Below are positions 24,341-39,300 of a DNA stretch of 64,000 nt, piece by piece. The notes below the pieces were generated by a model. The model did no database searches, was not told where the DNA came from, and saw only the letters and a program-made list of their open reading frames with translations. Numbering within the stretch: the stretch's first letter is position 1; each line of letters begins with the position of its first letter. This stretch comes from Amyelois transitella (lineage: Eukaryota; Arthropoda; Insecta; Lepidoptera; Pyralidae): NCBI RefSeq assembly GCF_032362555.1, contig NC_083512.1, forward strand, positions 2,034,001 to 2,098,000, in the 5' to 3' direction. The translations under genes were made by a program, and so were the position numbers.

Positions 24341-27300
24341 GTAAGTTTCTGTTAAAATTAATTTTTCCAGGTTATATTATCAGCTGCCTGTTCACAGCTC
24401 AATTATATAGCATTTTTTACCCTTAAAACTGGGTTCACTGCCTACTACGTACTGTACGTTAAAATATGCATAATAATTATTGAGTGCATAAAAAAATATT
24501 AAGGCCACAAGTGTAAATAATAGATTGTTGTCACTCTCACGTCACACTTGACAAAACTTCAGTATCTGCATGTAAACCAAATTAACCTCTACATATTATC
24601 AGTTTGTTAATTATGAACCTAACATATAGCTTGAAATTAAATAAAGAAAATAAATGAATTATATGTACATAATTCATTTATTTTCTTTATTTAATTTCTC
24701 CTCGTTAGCCTGTGTGTTCCTCGTACCCGTAGGAATATGCGAAAAAAGTACATAGATGTTTGATTTCAGATATTTATAATTTGAATTAATTAATTATAAA
24801 TAAATAAGTAATTAATAAAAATAAGTTAATTAATTAATATTTAACAATGCATTCAAACTCAAATTCAAAATAAATCTCAAAAAATGTAATACCTACATTG
24901 AACTAGCCGTTGCCCGCAAGTTCGTACGCGTGGAAATTCTCTACCTAATTAATATTTTTTTTGTTGTTTAAAATAACATAATGTAAATACAAATTTACAC
25001 GAAATGCATAATACTCATGCAGTTATCTATTAATAACAAGAGCAAATGATCTTGGACATAAAGTTGAGGTCACACCGAGCAATGCCAAACTGACTAATTT
25101 ACGTAGAAATACACATTGTTTGCCAAAACAAGAATGACTGACGTGTTCTTTTATAATTCTTACATGGCAATGTCTCGAGAATTACATACTTACATCACTC
25201 AAATGTGGCAGCACTAGTTTTTACCCACTGCTTTGCTTTTGAGAAGTAAACTTTTTGAGCACAGGAACAATATTTTTTGGTATAAAAGATGTTTTACATA
25301 CATAAAGTTTCTTTCCTGAAAGGGTAGGCAGAGACTACATCATTCCACTTGCCACATATTTCTTTTGCTTCATCCACTTTCATAACTCTCTTCATGCATT
25401 CTTAATATGCATTTGTAATATTTTGATAAATAAATCCTGCATTCTTCAGCTTATCGGTTTCGGGAACTCTTGACTTGACCTAACCCTTTGTCAAAACGTG
25501 TCAAAAATCCGATTTGATCATGTTTCAAGTCAAAAATTTTATTGATTGGATAGACATCTTTTATTTTTGTAATCAAAGGTTGAAATAAAAAAACAACAAC
25601 GTGATGAATTTAAAAAAAAGTATTATTTTAAGGTATATATACCTATCCAATATAACTTAAGTGATATAGTTTTTATATAATATCAAAAGCAGATAATATT
25701 ACGAGTATAAATATACTATATATTACGAGTATACCTACGCGCAAATAATACCTTTAATTAGCGGGCTCCTGTCACACGTTGTACCTACAACAGAGTTCTT
25801 TTTACATACATACATACTCGTACATATAATGACGTCTATATCCTTTGCGGGGTAGACAGAGCCAACAGTCTCGAAAGAAAAAACCAATAGGCCACGTTCA
25901 GCTGTTTGGCTTAATGATAGAATTGAGATTCAAATAGAGACAGGTTGCAAGCCCGTCGCCTAAAAGACAAAATCCCAAGTTAATAAGCCTATTCCCTTAT
26001 TATACAATTTTTATAAGGATAAGTTTTAAATATTCAATTGGACTTAAAGGCAAATAATGTTATGGTCAATGACCATATAGAGACTAGACTGGGCGACCTT
26101 ATCTCCCACGTGTTGTCTCCAAGATGCTAGTTTTTATGGACCACTACAAATCATATGGCTCTGCTTGGCGTGGGTATAATGCGTTAATTGCATACATTAT
26201 GCGTTAGTTGTTCAAATGATCGATATGTATGTAATGATATGGTCATACATATTTCAAAAGTAGGCTGACACCATAGTAATCGGAATAATATAACACAACG
26301 AAATTATAGGGGGGGTCGAAAATAGCCTGCATTGCTTGGAGAAAGGGATAGTACGGCCGTGCCGCTTTTTTTTGCTCGACTTGGCGGGTGCACTGCCGTG
26401 CCCCCAGATTTAAAGAAAAAAAAAGTGTTCGAATAAATAACGTGATGCGCAGTGTTAAAATTTGCAACCAAAGAATCTTTAATGAATTACTAGATTTTGC
26501 GCGGGACTTCGCTCCCGTGGAAACAACTTGACGGTAGAAGAACATTCTGCCGTCTCGAATGTCCGAAAATGTCAAAGTATCTTTTGTTTCATACCTCAAC
26601 ATGATGAAAAACAGAATATTCTCTGTTATAACATGATATGCCATATTTTCTCAAAACAAAAACCTTTCTATTTGTCCATGTGTGGTCTCTCTTTGATCAA
26701 AGACAAATAATTACTCTACTTTATTACACATTAAGTGTAGAAATAAATAAAACAAATAAAAGGCGATCGTAAAAAACAGAGAAAACATATATTTATATAG
26801 CGCGTACCAAAATGGATGTTGATTTAGAGGTTACGGAATTAACTAGAAACTAATATAGGTCGAGGGAAAGTCTTATTTATAAATTTAATGTTCTTAGATT
26901 TTTTAGAAGAGGAATCTTTATTGGGATTTGTTAGTTAAGTGGCGATGGGTTTGTTATGTTTCTTTGTTTATTATTAGACAATTACGAGAATAAATTATGA
27001 GAACCATTGCATTCAATGGAATGTTTTATGCATTTAGCGTGAGCTTTATTAAGAAACTAACTTTTAACCGCAGCTTCGCCCGCGTGAATTAAGCTCCATT
27101 TACAAAAAGCGACGAATTTAACTCCATCTATAAAAAAAGGGACAAAATAAGTAGCACCTACAAAAAATAAAGAATAGATTTTAGTTGATTTAGATAACAG
27201 CAAAATACATATTATTATAAAAGACAAAAAGGGTTATTTATTAAATGAAACATTTGTAGGTATTACATACATATAATCACGTCTTCCCGTCAATCCCTTG

Positions 27301-30300
27301 TGGGGTAGACAGAGCCAAGAGTCTTGAAAATACTGATTGGCCACGATCAGCTGTTTGTTTTATATTAAGAAACAGGTTGCAAGCCCGTCGCCTAAAAAAT
27401 ATCCCAAGTTTATAAGCCTATCCCTTAGTCGCCTTTTACGAGTGGTTTCTATTGGTGCCGGAAACCACACGGCACCGGCATATTAAAGTTAGCTATTTGA
27501 GTCAAAGGTGAATTTCATGAAGATAAAGCTATCTGATTTTATTTTTGAAGGAAAGAACGAAAGCTCACTAACCAGTGACGTCATAGCTGCATTAATTAGC
27601 GTTTTGTCTGTCTGTACAGTTTGTCCAACAGCTAATTGCCCTAATATATCTGCGTTGACGTGGACTCGGCTCGTTAGGCAGCCAAATAGAACAATAGGTG
27701 ATGTCGTAGGTCGTGTTGTATTTTGGGAAGTTTCGGTTATGTCTAGGATATTATAAACTTTATAAATTAACGTATTATAGGAATATGTAAATTAGGTTGT
27801 CATTTTTTTTTTTATAAGTATGTACTATATAACTAAAGACTTATTAAGCTATTAGACATGACGTACTTATTTAATTGTTGTCACAATTTTTTGCGCCATA
27901 ATAATTATTGATTCACATAATGTCAATAATTTTCACCAAACCTATACTTTAATATTATAAAGCTGAAGAGTTTGTTTGTTTGTTTGAACGCGCTAATCTA
28001 AGGAACTACTTGTTCAAATTTAAATATTCTTTTTGTGTTGAATAGGCCATTTATCGAGGAAGACTTTTGGCGCTTATAACATCACGCTGCAACTATTAGA
28101 AGCGAAGAAATAATGGAAAATGTGATAAAAATGAGGAAAATTATTAATCCTTGAGGGCTTCAATGATGCTCAAAATAACTATTCCACGCGGTCGAAGCCA
28201 GTTAAGAATATGATAGAGGACCTATCATACGAAGTTTATTAGTAAATACGTGAATATACTTCTTTAATTGCGCTGTACCTACTCATTTTTGCATTAGATA
28301 CGTTGATGTAATTTCATGCCCTTGAAATTACCCACACGTAATGAATAATAACTCATTTAACGTCCTTTAAATGAATGAGAATGATGAATGACTTCATATT
28401 TTGCGATTCCACAAATTGTGATTAATTTGTTGGACAAAGTGCTTAAAATAATTAAATTTAGTTGTATGAAACATGTAAAAACTACAGTTAACGCTAAAGA
28501 GTTAGTAGAGTATTGTCTAAAATGGAGACAAAAAATGCGGGCGATGATAACATGCATACATACCATTACGCCTGTTTTCCACTGGGGTAAGATGAGGCTA
28601 TGAAATTCCACTTACTACGATCCTTACAGACCTCTCCCGCTTCCTCTACACGCATTACTATTTTCATACATATTTGACTATTACGGGTACTCCTAACATC
28701 TCCCATAATAATATAATGATGATAAGTACGCATCAAACGCCTAAATTGTTCCATGTTCACACCATTTACTAATATTAACAATATATAAGTATTATAGCTC
28801 TACTGTCAAACAATACTATACACATATTGTCAAAAACGATCCTTTTAAACAAGCCAAATGTTACATATTAAATTCTTTAATAATAATTTAAAAAAAAATA
28901 TCTAGTCTTTAGAGCGACAGTTGGACGTTTTAACTTGCATATTTTTGTCAAAAATTGTAATTTTTTGCCAGACGTTTGATATAACTCTTTGTTGTAAGAG
29001 ATTACTGAAAGACACATAAAATAATTATTATTTAATGAGAAAACTTGACATTTGCATAATTCCGTATTTACCAGTATCAACGACTACATATCATGCTTAC
29101 CATTGTTTGGAGCGACCTTGACGTAACTGCGGTATTTAGTAACTACGGCTCCTAACTCTTCGCTCAGGTTTTTGGCTTCACTGAATTATTCATAACAGAC
29201 ATTAAAATGTGAATAATTATGTTAATTTCTGCGATACATTTACTTCATAAACAAATACACAGAGCCAACAATAGACAGAGCTAGTCTTGAAGATACTGAT
29301 AGGCCACGATCAGCTGTTTAGCTTATTGATAGAATTGAGATTCATATGAAGTGACTAGTTGCTAGCCCGTCGCCTAAAAGAAGAATCCCAAGTTTATAAG
29401 CTAATCCCTAAGCAACCTTATCTACATCTATTATATACTACATCCATGGGAAAGAGATGTAGTGGTCCTATTCTTTTTTGTATTGGTGCCGAGAACCACA
29501 CGGCACTATAAGTACATGTTCTTGGACTCAAACAATCGGGACTGATAAAAACTTTACACCAAAAATTTGTATTTTTTTTTTAATAAATAAATTTTATACG
29601 GGACAAATCACACAGATTGAGTTAGCCCCGAAGTAAGTGCGAGACTTGTGTTACGAGATAATAAATCAACGATAATATATTTTATAAAATAAATACTTAT
29701 ATATATAAACATCCAAGACCCAGGCCAATCAGAGAAAGTTTTTTAATGTATCCCTCATCTCTTCCAGGTACTTATTCACGACTCGCCTTACTCCAAACAA
29801 GGCGAAATACTTCTTCCCGTGCTTCGACAATCCGAGGTTCGAAGCAGTTTTTAAGTTCAGGGTGTATGTGGTCGCGAAGAATCATGTTGGACAGTATACC
29901 AACACCAGCATTGTGATAGGAAACGAACAAAGGAAAGAGGTGTAAGTATTCGTTTATACATACATATAATCACGTCTATATCCCTTGCGGGGTAGACAGA
30001 GCTAACAAAAAACAAACAAATACCTACAAAAAATAACTAACACTAAATCTATACTAATATTATAAAGCTGAAGAATTTGTTTGTTGGAACGCGCTAATCT
30101 CAGGTTCGAATTGAAAAACAATTTTTGTGTTGGATAGAGCGAAGATAGGATTTATCGAGGAAGGCTTAAGGCTTTATAAAATCACGCTGCAACTATACAA
30201 GGAGCAAAGAAATAATGGAAAATGTGAAATAAAACGGGGGAAATTATTCATTCTTGAGAGCTTCAATGATGCCCAAAATAACTATTCCACGCGGACGAAG

Positions 30301-33300
30301 TCGCGGGCACGGGCACAGCTAGTGATGAATATTCAATCGAGCAATCAATTCTGAACACTGGCTATTTTGTGTCCACGCTTATAATACATTTCTCAAACTG
30401 GTATCACCGCACATATGTTACGATAGCTACGATAATTGACACCATTCTCTGACCAGTGGATTAGCACCCTTATATGGATGAGACTTTTACGGCGGGGTCT
30501 TATTCTCACAGTGTCGGTTTTAGAAAGTCGTGCGAAAGTGCATGTTTGCTTATTAGACGTAGACTTATTTTTAATAGTGAGAATATTTTTTTTTAATAAA
30601 TTAATAAAAACTGCTTTGAAAAGTAATTAATTAAGGCCATTGTTTATTAGATATTTTCGCTCAGTGGAAATAAGAATATCAATTAGCAAAGTATTTTTAA
30701 GGCATGCTCTTGTATAAGTATTGAAATGTTTATCTAAACATGAGCAAAATATTTTTTCTATTTTTTATAAAAAAAAATTACTTTAATTTACACAAAAATC
30801 GACATACTAGTGTTTAAATAAATATTTTTAACTACTTTTTATTAAACAAAATTAATTTAGTTAATTACATACATATAATCACGTATAAGGGTATGTTGAG
30901 ATGGTTCGGTCATGTGAAGAGGATGAATGAAAACAGGTTGACTAAGCAGATATACATGGAGAGTGTGGAGGGAAAGGTCGGAGTGGGAAGACCTAGACGA
31001 ACATATCTTGATCAAATTAAGGACGTCCTGGTAAAGGGTCAGGTCAAAAGTACCCGAAACCGCCGAGCTTGCATGAAGAGAGTTATGAATGTGGATGAAG
31101 CAAAGGAAATATGCAGAGATCGTGGCAAGTGGAAAAAAGTAGTCTCTGCCTACCCCTCCGGGAAAGAGGCGTGATTTTATGTATGTATGTATGTATATAA
31201 TCGCGTCTACATCCTTTGCAGCAGACAAAGCCAATACTCTTGAAAACACTGATAGTTCAAGTTCAGCTGATAGGTTTAATGATAGAATTGAAATAGATTT
31301 TGTGGCAGGTTGCTAGCCCGCCGCCTAAAAGAAGAATCCCAAGCTTATAAGCCTATCCCTTGGTCACCTGTCACTACATCCATGGGAAAAAGATGGAGTG
31401 GTCCTATTAATTATCTATTGGTGCCGGTAATCATACGGCACAAAATGTTAATTCACTCAATACCATCTTTTCGTTTTACAAAACAAAAAATTTCATATTA
31501 AACCGTTGATTCTTATCAAACATTGCCTCTTAATCGAAGCTTCAGGGAAAGTCGATAAACAATCTTAATTTCTAGCGAGTTCTGAGATAGACCGAATGAA
31601 AGTCTAGGCAAAAAAAAACTTGTATCATTTGTCATGTCTCAGTATCACCATTTTTGTATTGGAGTTTACTTTTCGAGAAAACTCGTATGGTCTGGATTTG
31701 ATAATACTATTTTAAATTATGTTTCAACCGATTTCAAAAAGGAAGTTACAATTCGATTGAAGAAATGTTTTAAGATTTTAATTTGTTTGTTACGTGATTA
31801 CTATATGCATATAAACATATAATCACATCTAAACCCCTTGCGGTGTAGACAGAGCCATCAGTATTGAAAAGACCGAAAGGCCACGTTCAGCTGTATGGCT
31901 TTGTAATGGAATTGAGATTCAAATAGCGACAGGTTACTAGGTCGCCTAATACTTAGAAAAATATTAAGGATAGGCTTCCATTAGTTACCTTTTACGACAT
32001 CTATGGGAAAAAGTTGGAGTTGTTCAATTTTTTAGTGCCGGGAACCACACAGAACGATTGTAGAAACATCAATTACCAACTAAACTTATTTGTTACAGAA
32101 ATCCTCAGAAAGACGTCATCATTGACTACACGCCGTCACCACAAGTGACAACCGACCAAGTAGGCTTCCACTACTCTCGATTCACGAACATACAAATCAC
32201 ATCCAAGAATGACATCTTCATGGTATGGGCCCCTGGGAACACTCTGCAGTACTACAACTTCATACTTGTATATGGAAAGACGATATTGGATTTAATACAC
32301 GAATACTCGGGTGTGAACAGACCATTAGTGAACGGTCCGATACATTTGATAGCTGTGCCTTCAGAAAGGGTTGATGGATATGAAATTTATAGTTGGAATC
32401 TTTTGACTAATCGGTAAGTGAGTAATATTTTTACGTACAGTGAACGGCAGTAAAACCTGACATGCGTGGTTTTGCTTTGCTTAAAAAAGGAACATGCCTT
32501 GTTGCCGTGAACGTATTTATTAATATCTTTCTCTTGGACAAAAGCATCTTTTATTAATTTCTATTACATCTTTCTAAACGAGCTAAAAATTTTTTACTCT
32601 CTCGTCTTGTTCATTTCATTCAGATATTCCAAATTAAACCCAAAGTCTGCTCTGAACAGATTTTTTTAGACTGTAGCATCTTTTTTCTTCTGTATTCATT
32701 GATTTATTACTAAAATCGCGTCTAATCTTGGCATAAAATACTGTTGGACCACATTCGTTGTGTATTTCATATTATATAAATATTATTATATGTATGATAA
32801 GTTCTTCTGCTTATATCTTGAGATATTTTACACCTGTTTATCTAAAAATACTTCACAGAGTTACGTAAGATTAGTATTATAAACATTCTCAAATAATATT
32901 ACAGCTGTACAAATATAAACTTTAATGTGTTCATGTCCTTGATCTTTACAACACGCCGCACGGTTGTTGGCGAAACTCCTTCAATAAACCTTTGTTTTGC
33001 TTCAAACCTAATCTTCTCATCTCAGGCTTGTTTTCTTCAAGATTTGTGATGTTATTCATTTTACTCTTCACAGCGGTTTTATATAAAATCTATTTTTTAA
33101 TCATGATAAAAATAAAAAATGCATCTAAACTATTTTGTAGCGACCTCTAATAGCACCATTTAGGATGACCATCATCATTCCCGTTTCATTCTATGGCTCT
33201 GAATCAAGGCCCGATTTTCTTCATAACCATGAAACATATAAATCTGTTATATTTCATGTACAAAAAATATATGATTTATCGTCGCCAATATACAACACTA

Positions 33301-36300
33301 ATGATAAGAATTATGATAAAATTCCTAAAAAAAATTAGTAAGTGTTTTCTAGAACTTTATTTAAATTTTGAATTTTTGAAATAAAATCACTTTACAATTC
33401 ACAGTGCCAACCGAATTGCCCATCAAGAGGAGTTCACAAGTATTAAGCAATTGGAGACCATGACCTTCGATCTAGCCCAGCAGTTCAGCAGGATTTGGTT
33501 GGGCAACCCTGGGGAGCTGCAGAGGACGCGGTGGAGAGAAGAGTGGTTCAAAGAGGGAGTTGCTACGTATTTGGCATACTATTTCTTGGCACAAGTAACG
33601 ACTGTTCCTCTCATTCTTCAACTAGATTTAAAAAAAAGAGATCTCAATTTTTGAGATCAAAGATATTTTTTGTTCTTAGCCCCTAGAAATGTAACAGAAA
33701 CAAAAAACAAAAAAGATGTTTTTCGAAAAGATGAATATGAAAAACATTATTAAAAGTGTAAAGTATGAGTCCTCGATAACCTAAATATAAAATAATGCAG
33801 GATGAATAAAAGTTCACACAAACACAACTATCTATTGAACAACCGGTAGAACTAAATGGCAGAAATCTTATCGTTTTTCTGATTCTTCATTAAGAAATTT
33901 CTGAGATTTCTATGGACATTTAATAATCGCATTGTTTTAAAATATCCTTTTTACAGTACCAGATATTATAATAAAAACTGCAAAGAAACTCTCACTGTTT
34001 TCAGTACAACCAAGGCGTCAACAAGCCAAGCCGCAGACAGCCTCTAGGTCCATACGGTCTCGAGATGAAATTCAAAGCAATGGCGGTTGACTCTCACAGA
34101 ACTACTCCACCGCTGGGGAATTTCAACAAGAGTTTAGCAGCGGAGATACCCTTGAGGTACCGAGACCTGATCACGATGAAGACAGCGTCGATATTGTGGA
34201 TGGTAGAGAACTGGATCGGCTCGGATAAGTTCCATCAGGCGTTGGTGAAGTATATTAACAGCAGGTAAATCAAACCCTTAATTTGAATATCTTCGTCATT
34301 CTATTATTTGAAAATTGTATTCATTGAAGGTAGGTAGTTATTACTACCTACTCTTAAAATATATTTCCAGTAAAAACGCCTATTCGAACAGTAATGAAAT
34401 GTGATTTTCTGTGGTTAATTTTCCGGATCGTATTTTGATATAAATACTATTATCTAAACAAAAGATGGCTATAACTCTCGGATTAAAGATTTTATTATTA
34501 AAATTTTTGAGATTGAGAAAGTAAACATTTTGAAGTTTATAAGTAATAGAAATTTAAAAACTTTATTTTTCTAACGTTTCATGTTCATGTTATTAACAAA
34601 TCACAACTTAAACTTTCAGACGAGGCAAGTACATCTCATTGGAAGACTTCACAGCAGCGATGGACCGGGACACCATCGAGTGCATGCACCAGTTCTTCAA
34701 CGGCTCCACCACCTCCAAGATCCTGCACTCCTGGATCCACCAGAGTGGATATCCGGTCATCAATGTGCAAGTGTTGAGGGATAGGACCCCAAATGCGATT
34801 CAACTGAATCAGGTTGGTATCAGAATTTTTTTTTTTTGGGACCAATTTCATTGATTGAGTTAGCCTCGAAGCAAGTTCGAGACTTGTGTATGTGGTATCT
34901 CAATTATGGTATTTCTTATTGAATGCTAGCTATGAGAGTAATCAATTCTAATAGGTTCTTTTATAATTTTATCTGCGACACTAACTCTAAAGTGTTTTAA
35001 AATCGAATTTCTTGGAAAGAGAATTTTGGGATATTATCTCGTATAGTGGTCATTTACAATCAACACTCCACCTGTTTGAAATTTCAGCTTTCTATGAAAA
35101 TTTTAATATATTTGTTCGCTATCATTAGCACTAGCCGTAAATTACATTTCAGCTACAAAACACCAAATGTGTTTCTATTCTTTCAGTAAACGTAACTGGG
35201 TTAAAGTATCGTACGTATATTTTAATACAGCTGAACGTGGCCAATCAGTCTATTCACTGTTGGCTCTGTCTCCCCGCAAGAGTTAATGACGTCATTATAT
35301 GTATGTAGTATATATTTTAATATTTGACGGCCTCTGTAGCTCAGCTGTAGTACGCTTGTCTGTGACACCGGAGGTCCCGGGTTCGAATCCCGGCCAGGGC
35401 ATGATGAGAAAAGAAACTTTTTCTGATTAGCCAAGACCCATCTTGGATGTTTATCCATATAAGTATTTATTATAAAATATAGTATCGTTGAGTTAGTATC
35501 TCGTAACACAAGTTTCGAACTTATTTCGAGGCTAACTCAATCAGTGTAATTTGTCCCGTATATATTTATTTATTTACCCACCCGAATTCGCGCTTCCCAG
35601 AGACGCTTCAGCTTCTCCCCGGACAACCGCCACGAGACAGACTACCTCATTCCGATCTCGTACATCGTCCAAAACAACGAGAACTGCTACAATTGCTACA
35701 AACCCAGGTTCACTATCGGCAGCCAGACTTACACCTTCGGAGAAAACCTCAACGGTGGCTGGATTGTACTGAATAGAAATGCTTCAGGTAACAGATTTAT
35801 CTATTTTTTTGTTTCTAGATAATTATGAGTTTCAATGTATTGCTATTTGTTTTGTAGTGTGCCCTTATAGAGGGCAAACATGCTATGTACAGGGATAAAT
35901 GGAAAAATATCGAAATAGCTTCGATAAACCTCACAGATGATTCATGACGACTCCCTCAGGAGTATTCGACTGGAAATAAGATAATCAATGACAAAAGTCT
36001 AACAGTTGGCGTTAAACCTCATCATCTGTTAAAACAAAGCGAAACGGTACCTCAAAATCTATCCGGACTGCCTGCCTCACATTAATGATGTATTAGACCT
36101 ATAAGTACTTGTGGTCTTTAGTAGTCTTCTACGACATTCACCAGAAGATATTATGGTAGCTTCCAATAAATTCCTTAAGACGCAAAAAAGCAATGAACAC
36201 ATTACCTATGTATCTCCTTATAGAAAAATATGAATAGTAGTAACATCTATTCCATCTATTAATGTGTCTGACGGCCTCTGTGGCGCAGCGGTAGTACTCT

Positions 36301-39300
36301 TGTTTGTGACACCGGAGTTCCCGGGTTCGAATCCCGGCCAGGGTATGATGAGAAAAGAAATTTCTCTGACTGGCCTGGGTCTTGAATGTTTATCTATATA
36401 AGTATGTATTATAAAATATAGTATTGTTGAGTTAGTATCTCGTAATACAAGTCTCAAACTTACTTCAAGGCTAACTCAATCTGTGTAATTTGTCCCGTAT
36501 ATAAAATATGTATAACTCTGTATCATGAACGTTTTCCTGATAGTAAAACTATGAGTTATTAACATGCAATAACAGTCATTTGAACTTGAAACTTCTACAA
36601 ATAAGTCACAGAAATCCTTGGTCGCGCAGCAATAAACCTATTTCTGGTCTGGCCCACGCACTAATTCTAGTGCACGTGGAATAATACTCCGATCAGACGC
36701 ACTATATCATACTCTAGACTATTCTGTAATTGTATTAACTATACTGTCAATTAAATGCCGTTAAGTGTCGTGTGGTTCCCGGCACCAATGTAAAAAAGAA
36801 TAGGACCACTCCATCTCATTTCCCGTGGATGTGATGTAAGAGGCCATTAAGGGATAGGCTTTTAAACTTGGGATTCTTATTTTAGGTGACGGGCTAGCAA
36901 CCTGTCACTATTTGAATCTCAATTCTAACATAAAGCCAAACAGCTGAACGTGGCCTATCAATCTTCCAAGACTGTTGGCTCTGTTTACTCCACAAGAGAT
37001 ATAGACGTGACTATATGAATGAATTAGTGAATATATATGATTGTACACACATCGATTTTTAACACAACTTTTGATCAAATCTTACAGCGATCATTAAAAT
37101 ATTGTTGATATTTATTAATATATATTTAAAAGTAAAGATTCTTGCCGTGTCGTTCGCGGCACCAATATAAAAAAGAATAGGACCACTCCATCTCTCTCCC
37201 ATGGATGTCGCAAAAGGCGACTAAGGGGTAGGCTTATAAACTTGGGATTGGCGATTGGCTAGCAACCCGTCACTATTTGAATCTCAATTCTATCATAAAG
37301 CAAAACAGCTTAACGTGGCCTATCAATCTTCCAAGACCGCTGGCTCTGTTTACTCCACAAGGAATATAGACGCGACTATAGTAATATACGTGATTGAATT
37401 AATGAATAAGTATACTTATACGTATATGATTGTACACACATCGATTTTTATCACAACTTTTGATCAAATCTTAAAGCGATCATTAAAATATTGTTGATAT
37501 TTATTGATATATATGTATATATCTTAGTAAAAATGCATAAGATGCACTTAAATAAGTATATATATTTTACAGGATATTATCGTGTGAACTATGATACCAC
37601 TACGTGGCAACTTATAGCAAGCACACTAGCGGTACATCATGAATCTATTGACGAACTGAACAGGGCGCAGGTAAACAAATCTTTACTGTACTTCCTCAAT
37701 TCGTGCCGTATGGTTCCCGGGTCGTTAAAATCGGATCACTCCATCTGTTTCCCACGGACGTCGTGTAAGGCGACTAAGGGATAGGCGTATAAACTGGGAA
37801 TTCTTAATGTAGGCGATGGGCTAGCAAGCCGTTACCATTTGAATCTCAATTCCATCATAAAGCCATACAGCTGAACGTGACCTTTCAATCTTTTCAAAAT
37901 TGTTGGCTCTGTCTACCCCGCATAGAATTTAGACATGACTATATGTATGTACTTCCCCGATTAATTGGAACCAAATCGAGAGATTTTTTTTAAGTAAATG
38001 ACCTTGGCTCTTATCAAATTACAGTATTTTAAGTAGTAAGTTATATTAACCATACCTATGAAAGAATAAAAAGGTAACTAACACACAATAACAGTTTAAA
38101 AGTAAAATCTTGTTGCTCTTTAGATAATTTATTTTAAATTAATTTCGTTGGTCTACACAATTTTTTTTAGTTGCACCATTCATTCGAGTATAATAATACA
38201 TACATACCTACATAAAATCACGCCTCTTTCCCGGAGGGGGTAGGCAGAGACTACCTCTTTCCACTTGCCACGATCTCTGCATATTTCCTTCGCTTCATCC
38301 ACATTCATAACTCTCTTCATGCAAGCTCGGCGGTTATAATAATTTTTTTTCAAATCACACATTACTAGATCGTAAACGATGTATTCGCTCTATACGTGTC
38401 CGGGGACATGGAACTGCCACTGGCGATGGAAATCCTCAACTATTTGGACAAAGAGAGGAGTCCTGTAGTGTGGCGAGCTGCCGAAGAAGGCTTCAGACTA
38501 TTGAGGAACGAAGAAAACGGGTGCCATATGACCAGATATCTTTACAAGGAGTTGCAGGTAAGTTTTATTTAGAAATACATTTCAAGGGAGGTCTTTATGA
38601 AAGTTGCCGTGTGGTTCCCGGAACCTGTAGAAAAAAGAATAGAACCACTCCGTTTTATTTTGAAATACATTTTGTAAGGGAGGTCTTTATGAAAGTTGCC
38701 GTGTGGTTTCCGGCACCTATAGAAAAAAGAATAGGACCACTCCGTTATATTTAGAAATACATTTTGTAACGGAGGTCTTCATGAACGGTGCCGTGTGGTT
38801 CCAGGCACCTATAGAAAAAAGAATAGGACCACTTCATCTCTTTAATATGGTTATAGAAATATATAATTAAATTTTATAACGGAGGTCTTCATGAAAGGTG
38901 CCGTGTGGCACTAATGGAAAAAATAATAGGACTACTCAATATCTTTCCCATGGATGTCGTAAAAGGCGACTAAGGGATAGGCTTATAAACTTGGGATTAT
39001 TCCTTTATACGATGGGCTAGGAAATTGTCACTATTTGAATCTCAATTCTATCACTAAGCCAAACAGCTAAACGTGGCCAATCATTTCTTCAAGACTGTTA
39101 GCTCTGTCTACCCCGCAAAGGTTATAGACGTGATTACATGTATGCCTTTTAACCAATATAATTGAACAGTATCACTATTTTCTGACATAAACTGATTTCA
39201 ACTCACACTGCATTTACAGAACCTTGCGGTCGGATTGTTTAACAGAAAATCATCGTTTCAGGATTTCATGAGACGGAAGGTCGCTCCGACATACGACTCG

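Larger units (their letters stand above)
24341..29767 (+). other. Pseudoenzyme intron 1 (5.4 kb)
   Basis: Contains the 30-bp hairpin, family C pieces at about 25285-25510 (-) and 28555-28700 (-, diverged), family B at 25803-26000 (-), 27265-27475 (-) and 29260-29505 (-), family E at 27945-28203, and the truncated family A SINE at 29568-29745. Open frames at 26243-26644 (-) and 27508-27756 (+) match nothing I recognise. Confidence 0.6.

Noticed and set aside
26243..26644. 133-codon minus-strand frame
   Set aside because: No signal, domain or splice context, and composition like the surrounding intron; possibly an unrecognised repeat.
27508..27756. 82-codon frame in intron 1
   Set aside because: No family resemblance and no neighbouring exons in frame.
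30893..31174. 93-codon open frame as a host gene
   Set aside because: It is the C-terminal end of a LINE reverse transcriptase (RWFGHV...GRP) followed at once by the family C tail; parts recur at 19045-19214 and 38200-38340.
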